Shown: positions 1-7,388 of the stretch, piece after piece
Layout: the number at the start of each line of letters is the position of its first letter
Position numbering within the stretch: the stretch's first letter is position 1
NCBI GenBank assembly: GCA_937880335.1
Contig: CALFLJ010000024.1
Location: forward strand, 1 to 12,919
Direction: 5' to 3'
From: an uncultured Succinatimonas sp.
GTDB taxonomy: Bacteria > Pseudomonadota > Gammaproteobacteria > Enterobacterales > Succinivibrionaceae
Length of the DNA: 12,919 nucleotides
Translations under genes and position numbers: made by a program
Notes under the pieces: generated by a model
Seen by the model: only the letters and a program-made list of their open reading frames with translations
The model's database searches: none
Told to the model about the DNA's origin: nothing

Positions 1-1
1 A

Positions 2-277
2 ACATTGATGAAAGGATTATTTTTTATAACAGAGGGGGTATTACCTTACTTAGTATATTCTCCTTTGCGAATGAGGATTGCCTGTATTTGTGGTTCAGCT
101 ACTGCTGGTGCTTTATCGGTGTTTTTTGGCTGTGCTTTATGTGCGCCTCATGGTGGTATCTTTATTATTCCTATTTCTGATAACCCACTTGATTTTGTAT
201 TAAGTTTAACTGCTGGTACCTTATTAGGGGCTTTTTTATTTATTGTTTTAAGAATTGATTTAAAACGATTTGGTTAG
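2..277 (+). CDS. PTS system fructose-family EIIC component, C-terminal fragment
   Basis: This is the last ~91 codons of a membrane permease domain (EIIC) of a phosphotransferase-system sugar transporter, which imports and phosphorylates a sugar at the inner membrane. The frame is open to the left edge, so the gene starts outside the window; the TTG and ATG at 5 and 8 are internal codons. Recognition rests on the FITEG-x-LPY segment, a GSA-x-AGALS membrane stretch and the APHGGIF motif, which are typical of the fructose/mannitol-type EIIC C-terminus (FruA, FrwC, FryC and similar). Two hydrophobic segments are visible, at about residues 25-45 and 63-84. Nothing follows the EIIC domain, so no EIIA or EIIB domain is fused at this end. 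The true substrate cannot be read from the fragment. The stop codon overlaps the stop of the convergent zapB gene by 4 bp. Confidence 0.85.
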   Translation, partial: TLMKGLFFITEGVLPYLVYSPLRMRIACICGSATAGALSVFFGCALCAPHGGIFIIPISDNPLDFVLSLTAGTLLGAFLFIVLRIDLKRFG

Positions 278-525
278 TCAATAGGATCTAGACTGCTTAA
301 GGTATTTGAAAGACGTTGACGCCATGTTTGCATGATTTCTCGTAAATGTTGATTTTCTTCGCGCACTTCATTCATATTGCGCTGAATTACTTCAATCTCT
401 TTACGGGCAAGTTCTAAAGACTGCTGAGTATTAAAAAGTTTTTGAGACAACTTTTCTGCAAGCTCTCCGAGAGCATCTAGCTCTCGGAGTAGTTGTTGTT
501 CTCTTGGGCTTAAACCTTCATCCAT
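274..525 (-). CDS. zapB: Cell division protein ZapB
   Basis: An 83-residue, almost entirely coiled-coil protein, close to the 81 residues of E. coli ZapB. ZapB is a cytoplasmic Z-ring-associated factor that bridges ZapA-FtsZ to the chromosome terminus. Leu and Ile recur in heptad-like spacing, with many Glu, Gln and Arg between them. The C-terminal part reads EN-x-HL-+-E, then W-x-x-RL, then a Leu-rich end, matching E. coli ZapB (ENNHLKE, WQERLQALL) from memory. The ATG is only 5 bp after the hslU stop and has no clear Shine-Dalgarno sequence, suggesting translational coupling to hslU. In E. coli, zapB also lies a little downstream of hslVU. Its stop overlaps the stop of the convergent PTS gene. 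SlyX-like or other short coiled-coil proteins are the alternative, but the C-terminal match favours ZapB. Confidence 0.8.
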   Translation of the reverse strand: MDEGLSPREQQLLRELDALGELAEKLSQKLFNTQQSLELARKEIEVIQRNMNEVREENQHLREIMQTWRQRLSNTLSSLDPID

Positions 526-530
526 ATTGT

Positions 531-1853
531 TTAAAGTATATAGCGACTTAAATCTTCGTTTTGCACTAAATCTTCTAAATGATCATCAACATATTTTTGA
601 TCAATTGTGATACTTGTACCTGGATTATCAGGAGCAGTAAATGAAACTTCATCTAATAGTTTTTCCATCAATGTGTGGAGTCTTCTTGCTCCTATGTTTT
701 CTGTTGTTTCATTTACCTTATAAGCATCCTCGGCAATACGTTTTATAGCATCTTCAGTAAACATAATTTTTACTTCCTCAGTGCTTAATAGATTTTCATA
801 TTGCTTTGTTAATGAATTGTGAGGTTCTTTTAGGATACGTTCAAAATCATTGACTGATAAAGGTTGTAACTCAACACGTATAGGTAAACGCCCTTGCAAT
901 TCAGGAATTAGATCCGATGGCTTGGACATTTGAAAAGCTCCTGATGCAATAAATAAAATATGATCGGTTTTAACCATTCCATATTTTGTGTTTACTGTTG
1001 ATCCTTCAATTAATGGTAATAAATCTCTTTGTACACCCTGTCTTGAGACATTGCCTCGATCTTGTTCTTGTTGACAGATCTTATCTATCTCATCAATAAA
1101 TACTATTCCATTGTTTTCAGCAAGAGAAATAGCCTTACTTTTTAGTTCGTCTGGATTTGATAGCTTGGAGGCTTCCTCTTCTGTGATTAATTTCATCGCA
1201 TCACGTATTTTCATCTTCTTTGTTATCTGACGACCTGAATTTAGGTTATCAAATAAGGATTGAAGTTGATTGTTCATATCATCTAAAGCTGAGTTGCCTC
1301 CAATGATATTAACCATTGGACTTTGATTTTGAACTGAAATTTCAATTTCCTTATCATCAAGATCTCCTTCTCTTAGTTTTTTTCGGAACATCTGACGGGC
1401 GGAACTTTGACTCTTCTCTTCTTCAGATGCTGAAGGAAGTGGGAGCAAAACGTCTAATATACGCTCCTCTGCGGCGTCTTGTGCTTTAACAAAATTTCGC
1501 TTTAAAGCTTCTTCGCGAACCATTTTAATAGAAATTTCCATGAGTTCACGAATAATTGATTCAACGTCCTTTCCAACATATCCAACTTCAGTGTATTTTG
1601 TTGCTTCAACTTTAACAAACGGGGCGTGAGCAAGCTTTGCCAAACGGCGAGCAATTTCTGTTTTTCCCACACCTGTAGGACCAATCATAAGTATATTCTT
1701 AGGTACTACCTCAGAGCGTAAGTCTTTTTCAAGTTGCATTCGGCGCCATCGGTTACGCAAAGCAATAGCTACAGCCCTTTTAGCATCTTTTTGGCCTATG
1801 ATAAAACGATCTAATTCGGAGACAATCTCTCTTGGGGTAAGTTCACTACTCAT
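531..1853 (-). CDS. hslU: HslU (ClpY), ATPase subunit of the HslVU protease
   Basis: The AAA+ unfoldase of the cytoplasmic HslUV (ClpYQ) protease: it unfolds substrates and threads them into the HslV peptidase. It has 440 residues against 443 in E. coli and is collinear throughout. Walker A is GPTGVGKT at 58-65, the pore loop GYVG at 91-94, the intermediate (I) domain about 110-243, Walker B VFIDEID at 251-257, an arginine-rich region at 322-326, and sensor-2 GARR at 388-391. The C-terminus ends LSRYIL, like the E. coli tail (LSRFIL) that inserts into HslV and activates it. The start ATG lies inside the end of hslV (8-bp overlap) with only a weak GAG upstream, so translation is probably coupled to hslV. 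It should share the hslV heat-shock promoter. No key residue is missing. Confidence 0.97.
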   Translation of the reverse strand: MSSELTPREIVSELDRFIIGQKDAKRAVAIALRNRWRRMQLEKDLRSEVVPKNILMIGPTGVGKTEIARRLAKLAHAPFVKVEATKYTEVGYVGKDVESIIRELMEISIKMVREEALKRNFVKAQDAAEERILDVLLPLPSASEEEKSQSSARQMFRKKLREGDLDDKEIEISVQNQSPMVNIIGGNSALDDMNNQLQSLFDNLNSGRQITKKMKIRDAMKLITEEEASKLSNPDELKSKAISLAENNGIVFIDEIDKICQQEQDRGNVSRQGVQRDLLPLIEGSTVNTKYGMVKTDHILFIASGAFQMSKPSDLIPELQGRLPIRVELQPLSVNDFERILKEPHNSLTKQYENLLSTEEVKIMFTEDAIKRIAEDAYKVNETTENIGARRLHTLMEKLLDEVSFTAPDNPGTSITIDQKYVDDHLEDLVQNEDLSRYIL

Positions 1854-2376
1854 ATTTTATGGTCTCAATTACGTGGTTGCCATTTGTAAATACACAAATG
1901 TCGGAGGCTATTTCTAAAGATTTTTTAACAATAGTTACAGCATCTAGCTCTGTATTTTGAGTTAGGGCGCGAGCAGCCGCTAAAGCATAATTTCCTCCAG
2001 AACCTGTTGCTAAAACATCATCATCCATCTTTACGACATCGCCAGTTCCTGTGATTAAGAAGGATGCGTTTTTATCGGCAACAATTAATATTGCTTCAAG
2101 TTTTCTTAACGCTCTATCAGAACGCCAAAGTTTTGCTAATGTGATAGCAGCCCTTTCTAAAATACCTTGGTGTTCTTCAAGTTTTTGTTCAAACAAATCA
2201 AGTAGGGTAAAAGCATCAGCAGTTGAACCAGCAAAGCCTGCAATAACTTTATTGTGATAAATTTTGCGTACCTTAACAGCGTTGCCTTTTAGTATGGAGC
2301 TTTGTCCCATAGTAACTTGACCATCCCCACCTACAGCTACGACATTATTACGTCTTACAGATACGATTGTTGTCAT
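1846..2376 (-). CDS. hslV: HslV (ClpQ), peptidase subunit of the HslVU protease
   Basis: The threonine peptidase of HslUV, related to proteasome beta subunits; it forms a double hexamer capped by HslU. It has 176 residues, the same as E. coli. The N-terminus MTTIVSVRRN leaves Thr2 as the catalytic N-terminal threonine after Met removal. Other family marks are GDGQ at 17-20, the KVIAGFAGSTADAFTL stretch at 43-58, RKLEA at 91-95 and GSGG at 125-128. The start ATG has a good ribosome binding site (AAGGT at 2383-2387, 6 nt away). The next gene, hslU, overlaps by 8 bp. The upstream gap contains a terminator-like hairpin for the SPOR gene, a sigma-32-like promoter and a short leader stem-loop, all annotated separately, which suggests heat-shock control as in E. 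coli. Confidence 0.97.
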   Translation of the reverse strand: MTTIVSVRRNNVVAVGGDGQVTMGQSSILKGNAVKVRKIYHNKVIAGFAGSTADAFTLLDLFEQKLEEHQGILERAAITLAKLWRSDRALRKLEAILIVADKNASFLITGTGDVVKMDDDVLATGSGGNYALAAARALTQNTELDAVTIVKKSLEIASDICVFTNGNHVIETIKYE

Positions 2377-2398
2377 AAATTGACCTTTTATTAAATTT

Positions 2399-2418
2399 AC
2401 CCCAATGAGATAGGGGGT
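2399..2418 (-). promoter_or_regulatory. hslV leader stem-loop (ACCCC / GGGGT)
   Basis: In the minus-strand transcript, ACCCC (2418-2414) can pair perfectly with GGGGT (2403-2399) around a 10-nt loop, just upstream of the hslV ribosome binding site (2387-2383). From memory, a stabilising stem-loop in the hslVU leader has been reported in E. coli. The position between promoter and ribosome binding site fits that role, but function here is inferred. Confidence 0.4.
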
Positions 2419-2423
2419 TTTAG

Positions 2424-2474
2424 AATAAAGCCCATAAGTACTGAGCGCTAATGGTTTTTACTTATGGGCTTATT
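2424..2474 (-). terminator. Hairpin terminator after the SPOR-domain gene
   Basis: A 13-bp perfect inverted repeat: aagcccataagta at 2428-2440 and its complement at 2459-2471, with an 18-nt loop. Beyond it, AATA/TATT can extend the stem with one bulged base. On the minus strand the 3' arm is followed by T-rich TATTCT, a moderate tail for intrinsic termination. It begins about 20 bp after the SPOR stop codon, so it probably ends the argS-SPOR transcript. The 5' arm contains the proposed hslV promoter -10 element. Confidence 0.6.
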
Positions 2475-2488
2475 ACAAGTTTTTCAAG
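2462..2488 (-). promoter_or_regulatory. Sigma-32-like (heat-shock) promoter for hslVU-zapB
   Basis: On the minus strand CTTGAAA (2488-2482) is an exact match to the sigma-32 -35 consensus. Twelve bases later, GCCCATAA (2469-2462) resembles the -10 consensus CCCCATnT, with 5 of 7 defined bases. The spacer is at the short end of the usual range. The -35 starts right after the SPOR stop codon. Predicted transcription would start near 2455, leaving a leader of about 80 nt that includes the ACCCC/GGGGT stem-loop. hslVU is a classic sigma-32 target in E. coli. Confidence 0.55.
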
Positions 2489-2490
2489 TA

Positions 2491-3195
2491 TTAAGAAACT
2501 ATAACTTTACATTGTTGTCTAAGACCATTTACACGCATATAAAGATAATCCTTTAAAGCTAAGTCTTTATTTAAATAAGGTCCAAATCTTAAGCTGTAGT
2601 TTCCTTCTTTCCCATCTAAGATTGGATAGGCATCAAGGTAATCTTCAATCCAAGCAATTTCATTATCTGCTTGATATTTTGTTTTAATGCGACCACAAAT
2701 AAGATTTGTACGAGCAAGTTTTTCTAGCTCTTTTTCCTTTTGGGGATCTACTAATATAACGCCACTGTCTATAACAATTTCTTTATCAGTACTTAGGTCG
2801 AAAGGATTTTTTAAAAAACCTTCTTTAAAGCTCTCTCTCTCATCAAATACTTCAGGATAAATTTCTCCTAGAGTATAAAAAGATTCCGTTGGTTTACGAT
2901 AAAGCTTCAGCCCTTCTTTTTTATTTGGGAAAGGTTGAAGTGTATGGACAGGGGATTTTATTTCCTCTTTTGAAATAACTTCTATTTTTTCTGAGTCAAA
3001 TTGTTCTACAAAAACATCATATTTATGAGTTTCAGGATAGTAGACAATAGTAGATACTAATAATGTAAATATACCGATATAAGTAAAGGCTTTTTTATAA
3101 AACAAGGCAGGAGGCACGCTCTCCCAAAATTTAAAAAAAGCCTCGTACTTATTTTTTATAGTTTTCAAAATCTTGCTTAGATCAAATCTAAACAA
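2491..3195 (-). CDS. FtsN-like SPOR-domain membrane protein
   Basis: A 234-residue bitopic inner-membrane protein: a basic cytoplasmic N-terminus (1-35), one membrane span (about 36-53), a charged periplasmic linker, and a C-terminal domain (about 163-234) resembling SPOR, which binds denuded septal peptidoglycan. The segment YSLRFGPYLNK, then an Ala/Leu helix and QQCKVIV, parallels the end of E. coli FtsN SPOR. Two cysteines (C167, C229; 62 apart) match in spacing the disulfide pair of E. coli FtsN (60 apart, from memory). It is shorter than E. coli FtsN (319), and I cannot identify the essential periplasmic helix. The start is TTG directly after the argS stop; no ATG exists before residue 50, and TGGAG inside argS gives a ribosome binding site 9 nt away. 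Its place between argS and hslV matches the SPOR gene of other gammaproteobacteria. A divergent FtsN is likely but not certain. Confidence 0.75.
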   Translation of the reverse strand: MFRFDLSKILKTIKNKYEAFFKFWESVPPALFYKKAFTYIGIFTLLVSTIVYYPETHKYDVFVEQFDSEKIEVISKEEIKSPVHTLQPFPNKKEGLKLYRKPTESFYTLGEIYPEVFDERESFKEGFLKNPFDLSTDKEIVIDSGVILVDPQKEKELEKLARTNLICGRIKTKYQADNEIAWIEDYLDAYPILDGKEGNYSLRFGPYLNKDLALKDYLYMRVNGLRQQCKVIVS

Positions 3196-4932
3196 TTACA
3201 TTTGCTCCATTACATTAATTCCTAATAAGCCTAATCCCTGTTTTAAGACCTTTCCTGTTAAGTTGCACAAACTTAATCTGCTTCTCTTAGTTTCATCATC
3301 AACGTCACCTTTTAAAACAGGACATTGTTCATAGAAACGCATGAATAGATTTGAAAGTTCAAACAAGTAATTGCAAAGAAGATTAGGCATACTCTTTGCG
3401 GCAACATTTGCTACAGCCTCTGGGAAGGATAAGAGCTTTGCTGCTAATTCCTCCTCTGCAGGCATTGTTATCTTGATTGCGCCTTCTTGAATTTGTGCTT
3501 TCTTAAATATAGAGCAAATACGACTGTATGCGTACTGCAGATAAGGAGCAGTGTTTCCATCAAATGAGAGCATCATATCCCAATCAAAAATATAGTCTGT
3601 GTTTCTATTCTTTGATAGATCTGCATATTTGACTGCACCTATGGCAATATTGTGAATTACTTGGGCGCGATTATTTTCATCTAAAGAATTTTCTCTTTGC
3701 TCAAGCATATTTTCAACACGTTTTTGTGCCTCATCGAGCAAATCACGCAGTTTAACGGTACTTCCTGATCTTGTTTTAAAAGGCTTGCCATCCTTTCCTA
3801 ACATCATGCCAAAAGGACAATGTTCTAATGATACTGTCTCAGGAGCATAACCTGCTAAGCGACAAATAGCCCAAACAATCTCTAAGTGTTGCTGTTGTCT
3901 TGAATCTGTAAAGTAAAGAATACGGTCTGCATGGAGATTTTCAACACGATATTTAATACAAGCTATATCTGTTGTAGTATAAAGGTAGCCACCATCGGAT
4001 TTACGAATAATATTTCCTAAAGGAAGTCCTTCTTGATTTTTAAATTGTGGTAAAAATACAACAATTGCTCCATTATCTAAAACAGCAATTTTACGATCAA
4101 TCAAATCCTGGACAACTACAGGTAGCATGTCGTTATATAGACTCTCTCCCATTATATCTTTGTCAGACAAAGATACATCAAGACGGTCATAAAGCTTTTG
4201 GTTTTGTACCATAGTCATGGTTACAAGTTTTTTCCACATACTACGGCAATAAGAATCTCCACCTTGTAGTTTTACTACATAGTTTCTAGCTTTTTCAGCG
4301 AAAGCTTCATCCTCATCATAGCATTTCTTAGCCATACGATAAAAAGCTTCAAAGTCACTTAAATCCATGCCTTGACCCTGTTCATTTTCTGTTTTTTCAA
4401 GGTAGGCTATGAGCATTCCAAATTGTGTTCCCCAGTCACCAATATGATTTGCACGGATGACGTTATGTCCTAAAAATTCCAACACGCGCACTACGGCATC
4501 GCCAATTACTGTTGAGCGAATATGATGTACAGCCATTTCTTTAGCTACATTAGGAGCAGAATAGTCCACGACCACGGTCTGAGGCTTTGTTACTTTTGTA
4601 ACACCAAGACGAGGATCTGCTAACATAGCCTCTAAATTCTTAGCTACATAATCTTCGTTGATAAAGAAGTTTATAAATCCAGGACCTGCAATTTCTACCT
4701 TTTTAATCCGCTCATCATTACCTATAAGTTCAATAAGTTTGTTTGCAATATCAATTGGTTTTGCATGGAGAGGTTTTGCTAAGATCATAGCTGCATTAGA
4801 TGCAAAATCACCATGCAATCTATCTTTTGTACGATCAACTTTGATTCTTTCTAAAAGTTTTGGATCAATTTCATTAGCAGTATCTATGGCTTTGACACTT
4901 TTTAAAATCAAGTTTGTAATATGCTGTTTCAT
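3196..4932 (-). CDS. argS: Arginyl-tRNA synthetase
   Basis: A cytoplasmic class I synthetase that charges tRNA-Arg with arginine. From ATG 4932 it has 578 residues (E. coli 577), and the N-terminus MKQHITNLIL aligns with the E. coli start. ATG 4947 and TTG 4950 are also in frame; none has a good Shine-Dalgarno sequence. IAGPGFINFF at 81-90 ends the N-terminal Add-1 domain. VVDYSAPNVAKEM (121-133), NHIGDWGTQFGML and YLYTTTDIAC follow, with GMMLGKDGKPFKTR in place of KMSKS as in E. coli, and the anticodon-binding domain ends in LLGIN. Oddly, the HIGH motif, HVGH in E. coli, reads A134-V-H-H137. The rest is intact, so a working enzyme is expected. It lies downstream of priA with about 145 bp between, and its stop abuts the SPOR gene start. 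Confidence 0.95.
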   Translation of the reverse strand: MKQHITNLILKSVKAIDTANEIDPKLLERIKVDRTKDRLHGDFASNAAMILAKPLHAKPIDIANKLIELIGNDERIKKVEIAGPGFINFFINEDYVAKNLEAMLADPRLGVTKVTKPQTVVVDYSAPNVAKEMAVHHIRSTVIGDAVVRVLEFLGHNVIRANHIGDWGTQFGMLIAYLEKTENEQGQGMDLSDFEAFYRMAKKCYDEDEAFAEKARNYVVKLQGGDSYCRSMWKKLVTMTMVQNQKLYDRLDVSLSDKDIMGESLYNDMLPVVVQDLIDRKIAVLDNGAIVVFLPQFKNQEGLPLGNIIRKSDGGYLYTTTDIACIKYRVENLHADRILYFTDSRQQQHLEIVWAICRLAGYAPETVSLEHCPFGMMLGKDGKPFKTRSGSTVKLRDLLDEAQKRVENMLEQRENSLDENNRAQVIHNIAIGAVKYADLSKNRNTDYIFDWDMMLSFDGNTAPYLQYAYSRICSIFKKAQIQEGAIKITMPAEEELAAKLLSFPEAVANVAAKSMPNLLCNYLFELSNLFMRFYEQCPVLKGDVDDETKRSRLSLCNLTGKVLKQGLGLLGINVMEQM

Positions 4933-4980
4933 AGAAATTAGTCGCATCAACCAAATTTAATGACTGGTAGTAGCGCGGTT

Positions 4981-4986
4981 CTCCTT
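4981..4986 (-). other. Orphan Shine-Dalgarno-like AAGGAG upstream of argS
   Basis: The best Shine-Dalgarno match near argS (AAGGAG on the minus strand) lies 33 nt before the first in-frame ATG (4947). No ATG, GTG or TTG occurs at usual spacing after it. It may be chance, or part of a folded leader. Confidence 0.3.
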
Positions 4987-5092
4987 TCTTAAGTCAGTTA
5001 AAAAATTTTATTCTCAAAGTCAGCCTTATACTGCGTCTTTGATTTAAATTTAAAAGTTTTTTTAAACGTTAAAGAATACCACAATTAAGCTT

Positions 5093-7327
5093 TTAATACA
5101 TAGTTTGGGGGTCAACTTCGACTGCAAATCTAATATTTCCCTTTAACGCTGTTTGGCTTACTGCATCCTGAGTTAGTTTTAGAAAATCAGCCAATTGTTG
5201 TCTTGATGCCGATGTAATTAAGATATGAAAGTGGAAGCGATTTTGCCTTTTTTCCATTTTGTCAGATAGTACAGGGCTTATTGTTACATTTGGATAATTT
5301 TCTAGTTTCCCATCTAGAAACTCTTTTAGTTTAATTAAAAAGTCATGGGCATGGTTGCGGTTTGTGCTATTGCTTAGCAAAAATGCCATATGAGTATACG
5401 GTGGAAGGCCTTTAGATGCTCTTTCTGCTAATAAAAAATTTGCTATATTTATATAATCAATATTAGGCGTAACTAGTAGTTTTATAAGATCGTGTTCAGG
5501 ATAGCGCGTTTGAATGTAAACTTTACCTGCTTTTTTTGCACGACCTGCACGACCTGAAACTTGAACAAAAAGTTGAGCTGCATCTTCTTTTGATCGGAAA
5601 TCATCAGAGAATAGACTCGAGTCAAGATCTAAAATTCCAGCTAATGTTACATCAGGGAAATCATGGCCTTTAGCTAGCATTTGAGTGCCGATAAGTATTT
5701 TACTCTCACCTGACCTAATTCTTTTTAGGTGTTCTTCAAGCTCTACTTTGGATTTAACCTCATCTCTATCAATTCTTTCAATACTTAGATCTGGATAACG
5801 TAATTTTAAAAATGTTGCAACTTGCTCTGTACCATAGCCATTTTCTAATAAAGAGTTGTATGTTCTACATTTGGGACACATTTTGGGTAAGGGTATTGTA
5901 TATTCGCAAATATGACAACAAAGTGTATTTTCTTTGTGATGGACTGTCATTGGGTTATCACAAAAAGGACACATAAATATATGTCCACAATTATGACATG
6001 TTAAATTTCGTGCATAACCTCGACGATTTAAAAATAATAAAACCTGATTACCTTTAGCTGTTTCCTCGCCTATTTTATCTTCTAGAGTTTTGGAGATTCC
6101 TGTTATCATTCCATCTGACAAAGGTTCATCTAAAAGATTTATAACTTCTATTGATGGTGGTTGTGCACCACCTGCCCTGGTTTTTAAATCTATACGTTGA
6201 TATAAACCTTTTTGTAAATTTGCAATAGTCTCAAGAGAAGGTGTTGCTGATCCTAAAATAACAGGACAGTTGCAGAATTTTGCGCGAATATTTGCCAAAG
6301 AACGAGCGTGATAACGAAAACCATCACTCTGTTTAAAAGATTGGTCATGTTCTTCATCTAATACAATCAGACCTAAATTAGGAATAGGCGTAAATAAGGC
6401 GGTTCTAGTTCCAATTAATATTGCAGATTTTTTATTAACCATGTCTAAATATGCATCCAAGCGTTCTCGATTTGTTAAAGCTGAGTGCATAGAAGAAACA
6501 GGGACTTTAAATCTTTTATAAAAGCGATGAAATGTCTGTGGTGTTAAGGCTATTTCGGGAACTAAAACTAATACAGCTTTCCCTTTTTTTAATACATTTT
6601 CAATTACTCTAAGATAGACTTCGGTTTTTCCAGAACCTGTTATTCCATTTAAAACAAAGGTTTTAAAGCTATTGCAATTTGAAATTGTGTTTATTGCATA
6701 TTCCTGTTCTGAATTTGGAGTAGGAGGAATTTCAGATGTAACATTGGGAATAAATTCTTCCCAAATTTTATTTTTTAAATTTAGATTTACCCTTCTTATA
6801 AGGCCTTTTTTGATGAGGGATGTTTCTGCACTATAAGGAATGCCTTGCTCACGTAATTGACTTCTTTTGCATGCAGATTTAATTAATAATTTCAATATTT
6901 CTTTTTGATAATTAGACTTGAGTTCGTTTTGATTATATTTTTTACCAAGCTCGGTTATTTCTACACCAGGAATTTCCTCATACTCAAAATTTTTTCCATC
7001 TCTGAGAATTTTGGGTAAGGCTGTAGCACAGCATTGACCAAAAGGATAATGATAGTAAGAACTTGCAACATCAAGCATAGCAAGTATATCTTTGCTTAAA
7101 ATTCCAGATTTATCTAAGAGCTTTGCTGCTTTTATTTTGCTTTCGTCTAGATTGTGATCAAAAACAATATCAGTTATAACTCCAACAGTTTCAGATCCTG
7201 CAAAGTTTACGCTTACCCTTGATCCAATTACCTCAACACCTACAATTTCATCTAGTTTGTAAATAAATTCTTTCCATAAAGGGCGATTTACGGCTAGTTT
7301 TACAAAATATGTTTTGTTTTCTTTCAT
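5093..7327 (-). CDS. priA: Primosomal protein N' (replication restart helicase PriA)
   Basis: A superfamily 2 3'-5' DNA helicase that recognises stalled forks and D-loops and starts PriB/DnaT/DnaC-dependent reloading of DnaB. It has 744 residues (E. coli 732). The N-terminal 3'BD DNA-binding part (about 1-105) is followed by a winged-helix region and the helicase core: Walker A GITGSGKT at 228-235, DEEH at 324-327, GSATPS at 359-364 and the motif VI stretch QVSGRAGRAKKAG at 589-601. Eight zinc-binding cysteines (444, 447, 453, 456, 471, 474, 484, 487) keep the E. coli spacing exactly. The start ATG has only a weak GAG upstream. It is divergent from rpmE, as in E. coli and Pseudomonas. I see no clear terminator between priA and argS, so read-through is possible. 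Confidence 0.96.
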   Translation of the reverse strand: MKENKTYFVKLAVNRPLWKEFIYKLDEIVGVEVIGSRVSVNFAGSETVGVITDIVFDHNLDESKIKAAKLLDKSGILSKDILAMLDVASSYYHYPFGQCCATALPKILRDGKNFEYEEIPGVEITELGKKYNQNELKSNYQKEILKLLIKSACKRSQLREQGIPYSAETSLIKKGLIRRVNLNLKNKIWEEFIPNVTSEIPPTPNSEQEYAINTISNCNSFKTFVLNGITGSGKTEVYLRVIENVLKKGKAVLVLVPEIALTPQTFHRFYKRFKVPVSSMHSALTNRERLDAYLDMVNKKSAILIGTRTALFTPIPNLGLIVLDEEHDQSFKQSDGFRYHARSLANIRAKFCNCPVILGSATPSLETIANLQKGLYQRIDLKTRAGGAQPPSIEVINLLDEPLSDGMITGISKTLEDKIGEETAKGNQVLLFLNRRGYARNLTCHNCGHIFMCPFCDNPMTVHHKENTLCCHICEYTIPLPKMCPKCRTYNSLLENGYGTEQVATFLKLRYPDLSIERIDRDEVKSKVELEEHLKRIRSGESKILIGTQMLAKGHDFPDVTLAGILDLDSSLFSDDFRSKEDAAQLFVQVSGRAGRAKKAGKVYIQTRYPEHDLIKLLVTPNIDYINIANFLLAERASKGLPPYTHMAFLLSNSTNRNHAHDFLIKLKEFLDGKLENYPNVTISPVLSDKMEKRQNRFHFHILITSASRQQLADFLKLTQDAVSQTALKGNIRFAVEVDPQTMY

Positions 7328-7388
7328 AGACTCATTTTAGCAAAATTTATCTGATTCCAATTAATTTGCTTAATTTGCCAATTTTTTC

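Noticed and set aside
2401..2438. Second sigma-32-like pair on the minus strand (CTTATGG, then CCCCCTATCT) closer to hslV
   Set aside because: Only the CTT and CCCC parts match consensus, and its start would remove one arm of the leader stem-loop. The CTTGAAA/GCCCATAA pair upstream is much better.
4658..4960. Plus-strand open frame of about 100 codons opposite the start of argS
   Set aside because: It lies antisense to a strongly conserved gene and has a low-complexity Ile/Ser/Phe composition typical of a reverse-strand shadow.
5022..5092. Terminator after priA or sigma-70 promoter for argS in the gap
   Set aside because: The gap has many AT-rich near-repeats (TTTAAATTTAAA, GTATAAGG), but no hairpin with a T tail and no -35/-10 pair at proper spacing was convincing.
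7326..7337. Three-codon mini-ORF (ATG AGT CTA TGA) overlapping the priA start
   Set aside because: Such short frames arise by chance, and there is no ribosome binding site for it.
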